39,229 nucleotides of DNA from Woeseiaceae bacterium (GCA_021773155.1 JAJFKQ010000237.1:1-39229), one strand, 5' to 3'. Positions 24,209 through 31,679 are shown, counted from the first letter of the stretch. The notes: generated by a model from the letters alone, not told the origin. Numbers and translations: made by a program.

Positions 24209-25207
24209 ATGCAAGAAAAGACCTCGAAAGGCCCAAAATCAGCGGCACCTGACGGTACGCAGCAGACGCAAGTCCGTAAAGTCGTGATCGACGGGGAGCG
24301 TGCCGGCCAGCGAATCGACAATTTTCTGCGCGGAGAGCTGCCAGGAGTGCCCAAAGGACGTCTGTACCGTCTGCTGCGCCGCGGCGAAGTCCGGGTCAAT
24401 GGTGGCCGAATTAAGGCTGAATACAAGCTCATGGAGGGCGATGAGGTTCGCATACCACCGGCTCGAATCCGGGCTGAAGGTGCGCCGCCATCGGAGAAGA
24501 TGGCCACTGACATGCTCGACCGCGTGATCTACGAAGACAAACGACTGCTGGTGCTGAACAAGCCCTCCGGGACTGCAGTCCATGGCGGCAGTGGTATTAG
24601 TCACGGTGTGATCGAGTTATTGCGTCATGCTCGGCCGGATCTCAAAGAGCTGGCGTTGGTGCATCGCATCGATCGCGAGACATCCGGCTGCCTGGTCATG
24701 GCCAAGCGGAGGAGTGCGCTGCGGCAGTTGCACGAGCGATTTCGCGAAGGGAAGGTTGAGAAAAATTACCTGGCTTTGGTCGTCGGCAACTGGCAGCTGG
24801 GCGAACAGCTAATCGACGCACCGCTGTATGTACAAAATCGAAAGAACGGCGAGCGTCACGTTGTAGTGAGTGGCAAGCACGGCAAGCCAGCGCAGACTCG
24901 GGTCAGTCTGTCTCGAACCTACGGAAAATACAGCTTGTTGCTCTGCGCACCGCTCACCGGCCGTACGCACCAGATTCGCGTTCATCTCGACCATGCTGAG
25001 CACCCGATCCTGGGTGATGAGCGTTACGGTGACGATGACGCTAATCGAAAAGCGAAGAAATTCGGGCTAAAACGGCTGTTTTTGCATGCGCAGTCGATCG
25101 CTTTTCCGGATGACAAAGGCAACGACCTGCATTTCACGGCGCCGCTGGCCGAGGATCTCGAGCGCTTCCTGTCAGCAGGAATCATCGAAATGCGCAGGAA
25201 ATCGTAG
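24209..25207 (+). CDS. rluC: 23S rRNA pseudouridine synthase RluC
   Basis: Makes pseudouridines in 23S rRNA (955, 2504 and 2580 in E. coli). From ATG 24209 the product has 332 residues; the track's TTG at 24203 adds only two. The N-terminal S4 RNA-binding domain reads RIDNFLRGELPGVPKGRLYR and RRGEVRVNGGRIKAEYKL (about 30-80). The catalytic motif HRIDRETSGCLV places the nucleophile at Asp155. LLLCAPLTGRTHQIRVHL and HPILGDERYG are further RluA-family hallmarks. The gene is divergent from rne, the conserved arrangement in gammaproteobacteria, which favours RluC over RluD or RluA. There is no clear ribosome-binding site. Confidence 0.94.
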   Translation: MQEKTSKGPKSAAPDGTQQTQVRKVVIDGERAGQRIDNFLRGELPGVPKGRLYRLLRRGEVRVNGGRIKAEYKLMEGDEVRIPPARIRAEGAPPSEKMATDMLDRVIYEDKRLLVLNKPSGTAVHGGSGISHGVIELLRHARPDLKELALVHRIDRETSGCLVMAKRRSALRQLHERFREGKVEKNYLALVVGNWQLGEQLIDAPLYVQNRKNGERHVVVSGKHGKPAQTRVSLSRTYGKYSLLLCAPLTGRTHQIRVHLDHAEHPILGDERYGDDDANRKAKKFGLKRLFLHAQSIAFPDDKGNDLHFTAPLAEDLERFLSAGIIEMRRKS

Positions 25208-25221
25208 GGTCCGCTCCTACG
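25203..25221. repeat. Short hairpin at the rluC / yceF convergent ends
   Basis: CGTAGG-gtccgct-CCTACG overlaps the rluC stop and the yceF stop. The GTAGGAGCGGAC core (minus strand) resembles the GTAGGAGCG head of REP-type repeats in pseudomonads and xanthomonads, but only one copy is visible. It may act as a weak convergent terminator. Confidence 0.4.
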
Positions 25222-25810
25222 GGAGTAGGTACCCCAGCTGCAGCAGGCGGTCTGCGACCCAGATCATTGGCAGGCCGATCAGTGCGGTCGGGTCGTCGGT
25301 TTGCACCGATTCAAATAGCACGAACCCGGCACCTTCCAGCTTGAAACTGCCCGCGCAGTCATAGGGCTCGTCGTGCCGTAAGTAGGCTTCGACCAGGCGC
25401 AGGTCAAACTGCCGAAAGCGCACGGTAGTAATGTCGGTGTGCTCATAGCGTGTGCGCCCGACCGGGTCGAGAATGCAGACGGCGGTCAGGAACGTTACCG
25501 CTTTGCCTGAGGCGGCGAGCAGTTGTTCGACCGCTTTTTGATGGTCGCCAGGTTTTCCGAGTACATGATCATCACGAATGGCCAGCTGGTCGGCGCCAAT
25601 AATAAGCGCTTGTCGAGCATTGACGGCAATTGCCTCGGCTTTCTTACGCGCCAGATAGGTCGCCAGCTCCGCCGGTTCCAGTCCCTGATCGTTGGATTCA
25701 TCGATGTCGGGGGTTATCGCTTCGTAGCTATCGAGGAAACCGTCCAGCAGCCCGCGTCGATAGGATGAGGATGAGGCCAGGATAATCCTGGGTGCGGACG
25801 GATTTTGCAT
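25217..25810 (-). CDS. yceF: Maf-family nucleotide pyrophosphatase YceF
   Basis: House-cleaning enzyme that hydrolyses modified nucleotides; the YceF subgroup prefers m7GTP. The 197-residue protein has the Maf N-terminal motif IILASSSSYRRGLLD (about 9-23), TPDIDESN, LARKKAEAI and the acidic IIGADQLAI with Asp72-type catalytic base, then LGKPGDHQKAVEQLLAASGK. Its place between rluC and yceD-rpmF matches the gammaproteobacterial YceF neighbourhood and supports that subgroup over YhdE. It faces rluC tail to tail and diverges from yceD. No good ribosome-binding site precedes the ATG at 25810. Confidence 0.92.
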   Translation of the reverse strand: MQNPSAPRIILASSSSYRRGLLDGFLDSYEAITPDIDESNDQGLEPAELATYLARKKAEAIAVNARQALIIGADQLAIRDDHVLGKPGDHQKAVEQLLAASGKAVTFLTAVCILDPVGRTRYEHTDITTVRFRQFDLRLVEAYLRHDEPYDCAGSFKLEGAGFVLFESVQTDDPTALIGLPMIWVADRLLQLGYLLP

Positions 25811-25903
25811 AACTAAATCAGACTGTTAAGGCTGGGCCAGGGAAGTTTAACGGGTTTCGACCTCTGCGCGGACGATTTTGTTTATCCTGTCCAAAACAAG
25901 GCT

Positions 25904-25932
25904 TTGACACTGGCGTCCCGGGTCCTTATCAT
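25904..25932 (+). promoter_or_regulatory. Strong sigma-70-type promoter for yceD-rpmF-plsX-fabH
   Basis: TTGACA (25904-25909), a 17-bp spacer and TATCAT (25927-25932) give a near-consensus promoter. The expected start of transcription, about 25938-25940, is only a few bases before the yceD ATG at 25942, so yceD would be translated from an almost leaderless message unless another promoter lies upstream. Confidence 0.72.
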
Positions 25933-25941
25933 GCGCGCGCT

Positions 25942-26493
25942 ATGGGCAATCCGCTGCGAGACCGTCGTACCGCCGCAGAATTGGCATCGGACGGACAAGT
26001 CATTGAAATTGCTGATAAAATCAGCTCCTTCGAAAGTCTTGCGGGCATTGTCGAAGCTGATCTTGCTGCGCTCGACCCTGATAAAAGGCCGTCCGGGTGG
26101 CGCGAATGCGCTGTTCTGGGTGAGCTACAATTCGGGTTTGCGGATGCAAAAAGGCGCATTCCGATGGTATCGGGGAGTGCTTCGGCCAATGTTGCCGCGG
26201 TTTGCCAGCGATGTTTGGAGCCGTTTCAATTGAAGCTCGAAATTGAGCCGAAGTTGTTATTGCTGGAGCAGGCTGCCGACGGGTACGAAGACTATGAAGT
26301 CTGGGAACTCGACGAGCAGACAATGCGGCCGCAGGATATTGTTGAAGAGCTGTTAATCATGGCAATGCCGTTTTCGGCAATGCACGATAATATGGCTGAC
26401 TGCAAAGCATTTTTGTCAGCTGATCCGTCGGATGATGACGGCACTGAAAAACTGGTTAAACCGTTTGCGGCATTACGCTCGCAAATGAAATAG
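25942..26493 (+). CDS. yceD: DUF177 protein YceD (23S rRNA accumulation protein)
   Basis: The 183-residue product matches the YceD/DUF177 family: a conserved central motif VAAVCQRCLEPFQLKLEIEP with the CxxC pair (about 91-94), a further cysteine in NMADCKAF, and the family ending KPFAALRSQMK (compare NPFAVLASLKRK in E. coli). YceD is linked to 23S rRNA levels and ribosome assembly. The gene is followed 46 bp later by rpmF, the invariant order in gammaproteobacteria. ATG 25942 has no Shine-Dalgarno and lies at the edge of the promoter; no better start exists, because residues soon after it are already family-like. Confidence 0.9.
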   Translation: MGNPLRDRRTAAELASDGQVIEIADKISSFESLAGIVEADLAALDPDKRPSGWRECAVLGELQFGFADAKRRIPMVSGSASANVAAVCQRCLEPFQLKLEIEPKLLLLEQAADGYEDYEVWELDEQTMRPQDIVEELLIMAMPFSAMHDNMADCKAFLSADPSDDDGTEKLVKPFAALRSQMK

Positions 26494-26539
26494 AACGAAA
26501 AGGACCCGGACGAATATTCGGGCTTAATTGGAGAAAATT

Positions 26540-26734
26540 ATGGCAGTTCAAAAAAGCCGCAGAACACCGGCAACACGCGGCGCGCGTCGCTCACACGACA
26601 AGCTCAAGAGTGCAGCATTGTCTGTTGATCCGACGTCAGGTGAAACTCACCTGCGCCATCGCATTACGCCCGACGGTTTCTACCGCGGTGTTCAGGTTGT
26701 CAAGCAACCTGAGATCGAAGCAGACGACGAGTAG
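26540..26734 (+). CDS. rpmF: Ribosomal protein L32
   Basis: Large-subunit ribosomal protein. From ATG 26540, which has GGAG at a good distance, the 64-residue product begins [20 protein letters not shown], the universal L32 start; the track's 26528 start adds four spurious residues. [18 protein letters not shown] is the conserved C-terminal part, without zinc cysteines, as in E. coli. A short acidic tail (EIEADDE) extends a little beyond the E. coli protein. It sits between yceD and plsX as expected. Confidence 0.97.
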   Translation: MAVQKSRRTPATRGARRSHDKLKSAALSVDPTSGETHLRHRITPDGFYRGVQVVKQPEIEADDE

Positions 26735-26778
26735 ATCTTCCCTGGCCTGGTCGGCGCATGAGGCCGGCCTGACTGTTT

Positions 26779-27789
26779 GTGGGAACACACGCAACCCTAT
26801 CCCTTGATGCGATGAGCGGCGACCTCGGTGCCGAGGTTGTCGTGTGCGCTGCTGCAGCGACGCTTGAGAAGTACACCAACATAGAATTGATCGTTGTCGG
26901 TGACCAGACTGAACTTCAGGACCTGGTGACGCGTATCGTCGGCGAAAACTCCCGTATAACCATTGCACATGCTTCCGAGATCGTAGAGATGTCGGAACCG
27001 CCGGCCGAGGCGTTGCGCAAGAAAAAAGATTCTTCGATGCGAGTCGCGATAGACCTCGTTAAAAACGGCAGCGCGGCTGCCTGCGTCAGCTCCGGTAACA
27101 CCGGTGCGTTGATGGCAACGGCGAAATTCGTACTCAAGACGTTGCCGGGTATAAACCGGCCGGCTTTTATCAGCGAACTCCCTGCCAAAGGCGGCACTTT
27201 GCACATGCTGGATCTGGGTGCGAATACTCATGCGTCCGCCGAACAACTGTTTCAATACGCGATGATGGGTTCCATTGTCTCGTCGGACATCGTTGGTATT
27301 GATCAACCACGCATTGCGTTGCTCAATATCGGTGTTGAAGATACCAAGGGCCACGATACTGTTCGCAAAGCGGCAGATCTGCTGAATGCAAGCACCTTGA
27401 ATTACGTCGGCTTCATTGAGGGCAATGATCTTTTTTCCGGCAAGGCCGATGTTGTTGTGACGGACGGATTTACCGGCAACGTTGCTCTCAAAACCATCGA
27501 GGGTGCTGTCGGTCTGGTGCATCATTTTCTGAAACGCGCCTTTACACGCAACTGGTTCTCCAAACTGCAAGCATTGCTTGCAAGCCGTGTACTCAAAAGC
27601 CTGGCGGCGGAAATGGACTCGCGTCGTTACAATGGTGCGACTCTCGTAGGCCTAAATGGTATTGTTGTTAAAAGCCACGGCGGCGCCGATTCCGTCGCGT
27701 TTCAGCATGCGATAGATACCGCTATTGTTGAGATTCGGAATCAGTTGCCAGAACAAATTGGCACCCTGTTACAAAAGGAAGCTGTATGA
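26779..27789 (+). CDS. plsX: Phosphate acyltransferase PlsX
   Basis: Converts acyl-ACP to acyl-phosphate, the donor for the first acylation of glycerol-3-phosphate by PlsY. The 336-residue protein has the N-terminal LSLDAMSGDLGAEVV (family DAMGGD), VSSGNTGALMATAKFVL, GINRPAF, LDLGANTHASAEQLFQYAMMG and TDGFTGNVALKTIEG, all PlsX hallmarks. The start is GTG 26779 with a weak ribosome-binding site, 44 bp after rpmF. It overlaps fabH by 4 bp (ATGA). The rpmF-plsX-fabH order couples ribosome and membrane lipid synthesis. Confidence 0.95.
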   Translation: MGTHATLSLDAMSGDLGAEVVVCAAAATLEKYTNIELIVVGDQTELQDLVTRIVGENSRITIAHASEIVEMSEPPAEALRKKKDSSMRVAIDLVKNGSAAACVSSGNTGALMATAKFVLKTLPGINRPAFISELPAKGGTLHMLDLGANTHASAEQLFQYAMMGSIVSSDIVGIDQPRIALLNIGVEDTKGHDTVRKAADLLNASTLNYVGFIEGNDLFSGKADVVVTDGFTGNVALKTIEGAVGLVHHFLKRAFTRNWFSKLQALLASRVLKSLAAEMDSRRYNGATLVGLNGIVVKSHGGADSVAFQHAIDTAIVEIRNQLPEQIGTLLQKEAV

Positions 27790-28754
27790 CCTATTCGCGC
27801 ATCGTTGGAACGGGACGATATCTCCCCGAACGAATCATGACGAACGCCGATCTTGAAAAGATCATCGACACCACAGACGAATGGATTCGCACGCGAACCG
27901 GTGTGGAACGTCGGCATGTGTGCGCCGAAGGCGAGACAACCTCTGATATGTGTATCGAAGCGGCGAAAGTTGCGATCGAAGATGCCGGCATTGATGTAAC
28001 CGACATCGATATGGTGATTGCCGGCACGACGACACCAGATCTGATCTTTCCCAATATTTCGACCATTATTCAGCACAAGCTGGGCATACCGGCTTGTACG
28101 GCGTTCAGTCTTGAGGCTGCGTGCACAGGTTTTATCTATGCGCTGACCACCGCCGATAAATTCATCAAGGCGGGCGAAGCAAAATGTGCTTTGGTCCTGG
28201 GTGCAGAATGCATTACCAAACTGGTTGACTGGAACGATCGTAATACCTGTGTGTTATTTGGTGACGGTGCGGGTGCAGTCATTCTCAAGCCATCGGAGGA
28301 GCAGGGCATTATTTCCTGCCATCTCGGCGCGGACGGTCAGTACAAGGACCTGCTGTATTATCCGGTAGGTGCATCCAACAATCTCGCAGCTGCTGGTACC
28401 GATGCCGCCAGGATCATGATGACCGGCAACGACGTGTTCAAGGTTGCTGTGAAGACACTGGGTAAAATCGCAGCGGAAACGCTTGAAGATGCCGGCGTCA
28501 TCAAAGAAGACCTCGACTGGCTGGTGCCGCACCAGGCGAATATTCGCATCATTCAGGCGATGGCAAAACGCCTCGACATGCCGATGGAAAAAGTCATCCT
28601 GACGGTTCAGGACCACGGCAACACATCAGCAGCCTCGGTGCCGATGGCACTTGATGTCGGAATACGTGATGGCCGGCTTAAACCCGGTCAGCTGATTCTG
28701 ATGGAAGCGTTCGGTGGCGGATTTACCTGGGGCTCGGTGCTGATGCGCCTCTAA
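27786..28754 (+). CDS. fabH: 3-oxoacyl-ACP synthase III FabH
   Basis: Starts fatty-acid synthesis by condensing an acyl-CoA primer with malonyl-ACP. The 322-residue thiolase-fold protein shows the full catalytic triad: Cys113 in EAACTGFIYAL, His249 in PHQANIRI and Asn279 in HGNTSAASVP, close to E. coli positions 112, 244 and 274. The N-terminal GTGRYLPER and the C-terminal EAFGGGFTWGSVLMRL are typical. The ATG overlaps the plsX stop. fabD, fabG and acpP, which often follow, are absent; instead the gene ends at a long inverted repeat, so this operon stops here. Confidence 0.96.
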   Translation: MTYSRIVGTGRYLPERIMTNADLEKIIDTTDEWIRTRTGVERRHVCAEGETTSDMCIEAAKVAIEDAGIDVTDIDMVIAGTTTPDLIFPNISTIIQHKLGIPACTAFSLEAACTGFIYALTTADKFIKAGEAKCALVLGAECITKLVDWNDRNTCVLFGDGAGAVILKPSEEQGIISCHLGADGQYKDLLYYPVGASNNLAAAGTDAARIMMTGNDVFKVAVKTLGKIAAETLEDAGVIKEDLDWLVPHQANIRIIQAMAKRLDMPMEKVILTVQDHGNTSAASVPMALDVGIRDGRLKPGQLILMEAFGGGFTWGSVLMRL

Positions 28755-28815
28755 AAGATAAGGTGACAGTGACCCTAACTCCTGCGGAGTTAGGGTCACT
28801 GTCACCTTATCTTTT
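28753..28815. repeat. Perfect 30-bp-arm inverted repeat filling the fabH / DUF1232 gap
   Basis: Two 30-base arms (28753-28782 and 28786-28815) are exact reverse complements around a 3-base loop TGC. The inner arm reads GGTGACAGTGACCC and the outer ends are AAAAGATA / TATCTTTT. It begins within the fabH stop codon and ends within the stop codon of the convergent gene, so it should work as a very strong bidirectional terminator. Perfect symmetry over 30 bp with so short a loop is more than a terminator needs and suggests a REP/MITE-like or recently copied element. Confidence 0.9.
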
Positions 28816-29360
28816 TACCAGAGTTTACTTTTCTGTTGCTGCGCTGAGCGGCGTTGCATGCGTTGATGCAGCTGTTGTCGCTGACGATCAATTCGGTCAC
28901 GTCGAATAGCCGGATCGATATCCTTTCCCTTGTCATCGTCGTAGTCATCGCGAAACTGACAAAAGTCTTCATAAGCGATGCGAACATGGTGTAATTCGCG
29001 CACCACAAGTTCGATGATGATGACGTCATCGAGATAACCAATGACCGGTATATGATCGGGCAGAATGTCCTCGGGATCGGCAAAGTAGATGAACGTTGCG
29101 AGCAAGCGTTCACGATCGGCCTCGGGCAAGTGCCATTCGTCATCGGTCAGCATGCTGATCAGAGACTCGAGCTCGGGTATACGCTTGCTGACAAAGTCCG
29201 GTAATGGCTCGTTTTGACGAATCTCATCAAGTACGACGTTGACTGCGTCAATGATTTCCGATTCATCGGCATCACGTACGGCACGACGCGATTGTTGCAG
29301 CGCCTTACGGAAGAAATTCAGGTCGCTGTCACTTAACTCAAAGGAGATTTCCATCGTCAT
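28815..29360 (-). CDS. YkvA / DUF1232 family protein
   Basis: A 181-residue protein with the DUF1232 core ILPDHIPVIGYLDDVIIIEL (about 112-131), a short hydrophobic segment seen in YkvA-type proteins of unknown function. The N-terminal part (1-100) is helical and acidic (ELSDSDLNFFRKALQQSRRA), and the C-terminus is charged and Gln/Arg-rich (RIDRQRQQLHQRMQRRSAQQ). Whether the core segment spans the membrane is unclear. The start could be ATG 29360 or the second ATG two codons in; AAGGAG lies close to it on the minus strand only weakly. It converges on fabH across the inverted repeat. Confidence 0.8.
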   Translation of the reverse strand: MTMEISFELSDSDLNFFRKALQQSRRAVRDADESEIIDAVNVVLDEIRQNEPLPDFVSKRIPELESLISMLTDDEWHLPEADRERLLATFIYFADPEDILPDHIPVIGYLDDVIIIELVVRELHHVRIAYEDFCQFRDDYDDDKGKDIDPAIRRDRIDRQRQQLHQRMQRRSAQQQKSKLW

Positions 29361-29439
29361 GCGCGCAGGCTACCGGGAAGTCCCTATATCGGTCAATGCA
29401 TGATGGTTTACCATGGACGCAGGTAGACAGGCTCCAGAT

Positions 29440-30096
29440 ATGAAAACGAAACTGATCATTGGCAACAAAAACTACTCATCGTGGTCGCTACGCGTCTGGT
29501 TGTTGCTTAAAGAGGCGGGAATTCCGTTCGAAGAACACCGGATCGCGCTGGATACGCCAACGGCCACGAATGACATCAAATGCTTCTCGGCAGCCGGTTG
29601 TGTGCCCGTGCTGCAGCTTGACGACCTGACCGTTTGGGACACGCTCGCCATTGCTGAAACGGTGGCAGAGCGCTGGCCGGAGAAAAACCTCTGGCCGACC
29701 GATCCGGCGATGCGTGCACACGCCCGCTCAATTTGCGCGGAAATGCACTCCAGCTTTCCACATCTGCGCGCCTGTATGCCGATGAATTGTCGCGCGATGG
29801 GTCGCAAAGTCCCATTGCCGGACGAACTCGGAGATGATATCGATCGCATCATCGCAATATGGGCCGAGTGTCATCGTAAATACGGCGATTTGGGCGGCTG
29901 GCTCTTCGGTGATTTCTCTATAGCTGATGCGATGTTCGCACCTGTGGTGTTGCGTTTCAGAACCTACGGCATCAATCTTCCGGAGTCCGCTGGATTTTAT
30001 CCGCACCGCTTGCTGGAGAGCGAAGCAATGCAGGAGTGGCTGTTGTCGGCGGAATCAGAAACCGAAGTTATCGACAGAGAAGAAACAGGTCAGTGA
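29440..30096 (+). CDS. Glutathione S-transferase family protein
   Basis: An intact GST of 218 residues from ATG 29440; the track's 29413 start would add nine residues ahead of the first beta strand. The N-terminal thioredoxin-like domain begins KLIIGNKNYSSWSLRVWLLL with the probable catalytic serine in SSWS, and has VPVLQLDDLTVWDTLAIAET with the cis-proline and the glutathione gamma-glutamyl contact region. The C-terminal helical domain (about 90-215) includes GDFSIADAMFAPVVLRF, the N-capping motif of GSTs. The substrate is unknown. The stop overlaps the GTG start of the L,D-transpeptidase gene, so the two are co-translated, although no functional link is evident. Confidence 0.9.
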   Translation: MKTKLIIGNKNYSSWSLRVWLLLKEAGIPFEEHRIALDTPTATNDIKCFSAAGCVPVLQLDDLTVWDTLAIAETVAERWPEKNLWPTDPAMRAHARSICAEMHSSFPHLRACMPMNCRAMGRKVPLPDELGDDIDRIIAIWAECHRKYGDLGGWLFGDFSIADAMFAPVVLRFRTYGINLPESAGFYPHRLLESEAMQEWLLSAESETEVIDREETGQ

Positions 30097-31109
30097 CACA
30101 ACGCCTACTTATCATTGCCGCGGCAGTCGCGGCAACCAGTTCTGCCTATGCGGCAATTTATGAATTGCCACCAGAAGGTCAGGATGTTGTGGGCGCACTA
30201 TCGACGATCGTCGCAACCTATGACGATACGCTGGTCGACATCGCACGACGTCACGGTCTGGGTTATCAGGATATTGTGCGTGCCAATCCGGATGTAAATG
30301 TCTGGGTGCCCGGTGAGGGTACGGAAGTTGTATTACCCAATCGATTCGTATTGCCGCCCGGACCGCGGACCGGCCTCGTTCTGAATCTCGCTGAATACCG
30401 TATGTACTACTACCCGGAAGCAAAAGCCGGGGAGCCTGCAAGAGTCCATACCTATCCCATGAGTATTGGTCGCATGGACTGGGAAACCCCGCTGGGTCTG
30501 ACACAAATTACGGCTATGGCGAAGCATCCAGCCTGGTATCCGCCACAGTCAGTTCGGGATGAACACGCCGCAGACGGAGACCCGTTACCACGCATAGTGC
30601 CGGCCGGACCAAAGAATCCGTTGGGTACGCGCGCGTTGCGCCTGGGGATTCCGGGCTATCTGATACATGGTACCAACCGTCCGGCTGGTGTTGGTATGCG
30701 CGTCTCGCACGGCTGTATTCGCATGTTCCCTGAGGACGTCGAATTTCTGTTCGAGAGGATTAGCGTCAAGACGGCAGTGCGCATCATTGATGTGCCGGTA
30801 AAGATGGGCTGGGATGGTGAGGCGCTGGTGGCCGAAGTACATCCGTTGCTGGAAGTTCCGCAGCCACTTGTGGAAGAGTCTCTTGAGAAAATTGAACAAC
30901 TGGATGCCGACGTCGAGCTTCCGGAGGTGGAATTTGTCAGCAAGGATCCACTGACACACGTCACCGAACAGTTCATTACGGCAACGGCCGAGAGGCCGGG
31001 TCAGCTTGACTGGGATCTTATCGAGGCCCTGGTCGAACGTTCAGACGGTATTCCAAACGCTGTTGGGACAGGCATAAAAAACGCCGCGACAAGCGCGGCG
31101 TCCGAATAG
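30093..31109 (+). CDS. L,D-transpeptidase (ErfK/YbiS/YcfS/YnhG family) with LysM-like segment
   Basis: Periplasmic enzyme that makes cross-links through diaminopimelate or attaches lipoprotein to peptidoglycan. The GTG start at 30093 overlaps the GST stop and opens a clear signal peptide (RLLIIAAAVAATSSAYA); the track's 30036 start would hide it. Residues about 45-85 look LysM-like (DTLVDIARRHGLGYQDIVRA). The YkuD catalytic domain follows with IHGTN (His192) and SHGCIRM (His206, Cys208). The length of 338 residues and the overall order match the E. coli Ldt enzymes that anchor Lpp. A convergent gene just downstream encodes a Lpp/OprI-like lipoprotein with terminal lysine, a likely substrate. 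The C-terminal 90 residues are acidic and unassigned. Confidence 0.93.
   Translation: MTQRLLIIAAAVAATSSAYAAIYELPPEGQDVVGALSTIVATYDDTLVDIARRHGLGYQDIVRANPDVNVWVPGEGTEVVLPNRFVLPPGPRTGLVLNLAEYRMYYYPEAKAGEPARVHTYPMSIGRMDWETPLGLTQITAMAKHPAWYPPQSVRDEHAADGDPLPRIVPAGPKNPLGTRALRLGIPGYLIHGTNRPAGVGMRVSHGCIRMFPEDVEFLFERISVKTAVRIIDVPVKMGWDGEALVAEVHPLLEVPQPLVEESLEKIEQLDADVELPEVEFVSKDPLTHVTEQFITATAERPGQLDWDLIEALVERSDGIPNAVGTGIKNAATSAASE
31075..31101 (-). terminator. Terminator of the Lpp-like gene, inside the transpeptidase 3' end
   Basis: ACGCCGCG-cttgt-CGCGGCGT followed by TTTTT on the minus strand is a good intrinsic terminator, 28 bp past the stop of the lipoprotein gene. Its sequence encodes the last codons of the convergent L,D-transpeptidase (NAATSAASE), so the coding end doubles as a terminator. 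Confidence 0.82.
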
Positions 31110-31128
31110 ATGTTGTTAAGTAGTTAGA

Positions 31129-31428
31129 CTACTTGGACATCGATTTCTTGAACATACGTTCCATGCTCTCGCGGTTTGCTTCGCAGCAAGCCTGAGCTTC
31201 TGTAGCAGCAGACAATGCCTGGTCAGCAGTGCTTTGAGCAGCAGCTGCAGCCTGTCCAGCGCGATCAGCAGAAGCACGTGCAGCTTCCGCAGCAGAAGCT
31301 GCAGCAGCGGCATCAGCAGCAGCACGATCAGCTGTAGCTTTAACATCATCTAAACCGGTTGTTGCGCAGCCTGCGGCCATTGCGAGAAGTACAACGAGTC
31401 CGCTTGCTCTGAGTGCGGTCTTTTTCAT
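31129..31428 (-). CDS. Lpp/OprI-like alanine-zipper outer-membrane lipoprotein
   Basis: A 99-residue lipoprotein: signal peptide MKKTALRASGLVVLLAMAAGC with a lipobox (Cys21), then a long Ala-rich heptad region (for example AAADAAAAASAAEAARASAD) that should form a trimeric coiled coil. Its C-terminus is ESMERMFKKSMSK. The layout matches Pseudomonas OprI (ending RMLEKASRK) and E. coli Lpp (ending YRK). The final lysine is the residue that L,D-transpeptidases join to peptidoglycan. Two adjacent cysteines (ACCEANRE) near the end of the coil are unusual. AAGGGA precedes the ATG, and a near-consensus promoter lies 40-70 bp upstream, consistent with high expression. Confidence 0.87.
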   Translation of the reverse strand: MKKTALRASGLVVLLAMAAGCATTGLDDVKATADRAAADAAAAASAAEAARASADRAGQAAAAAQSTADQALSAATEAQACCEANRESMERMFKKSMSK

Positions 31429-31467
31429 TTGGATGGTCCCTTAATAGTTGGATAAATCAGCAGGCGC

Positions 31468-31496
31468 ATTATTTCCCAAACTGCACGCCGCTGCAA
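31468..31496 (-). promoter_or_regulatory. Probable promoter of the Lpp-like gene
   Basis: On the minus strand TTGCAG (31496-31491), a 17-bp spacer and AATAAT (31473-31468) fit a sigma-70 promoter, giving a short leader of about 30 nt. The rest of the 315-bp gap to lexA holds a small GTCGC/GCGAC hairpin near 31523-31540, the long inverted repeat at 31584-31652 and the lexA promoter. Confidence 0.62.
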
Positions 31497-31583
31497 TGAA
31501 AATGCCTGTTTTTATTATCATTTGTCGCCCAGGAGCGACATTCATCGTGAATGATTATCAGTCATGAGTAGTGGCACGAGGGA

Positions 31584-31652
31584 GCAGTGGCTGGGCAACC
31601 CGAACCTTTCCGCCTGTGAGTGAAGGAAATGTTCGGGTTGCCCACCCGCTGC
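31584..31652. repeat. 69-bp imperfect inverted repeat between the Lpp-like gene and lexA
   Basis: Arms of 28 bases (31584-31611 and 31625-31652) are complementary except for two mismatched pairs and one G-T pair; the perfect core is TGGGCAACCCGAAC / GTTCGGGTTGCCCA. The loop is 13 bases. It lies about 28 bp upstream of the lexA -35 and belongs to no gene. No T-run follows, so it is not a standard terminator; a REP-like element or MITE remnant is possible. Confidence 0.75.
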
Positions 31653-31679
31653 GGCGGACGAATACTTTCTCAAGAATGC

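Noticed and set aside
26797-27570. 257-residue ORF antisense to plsX
   Set aside because: Fully inside plsX, whose motifs are clear; the product shows no recognisable domain.
31545-31565. Possible Fur box (TGATAATCA core) upstream of the Lpp-like gene
   Set aside because: Only the 9-base core fits; the flanks do not match the 19-bp consensus, and it lies well upstream of the promoter.
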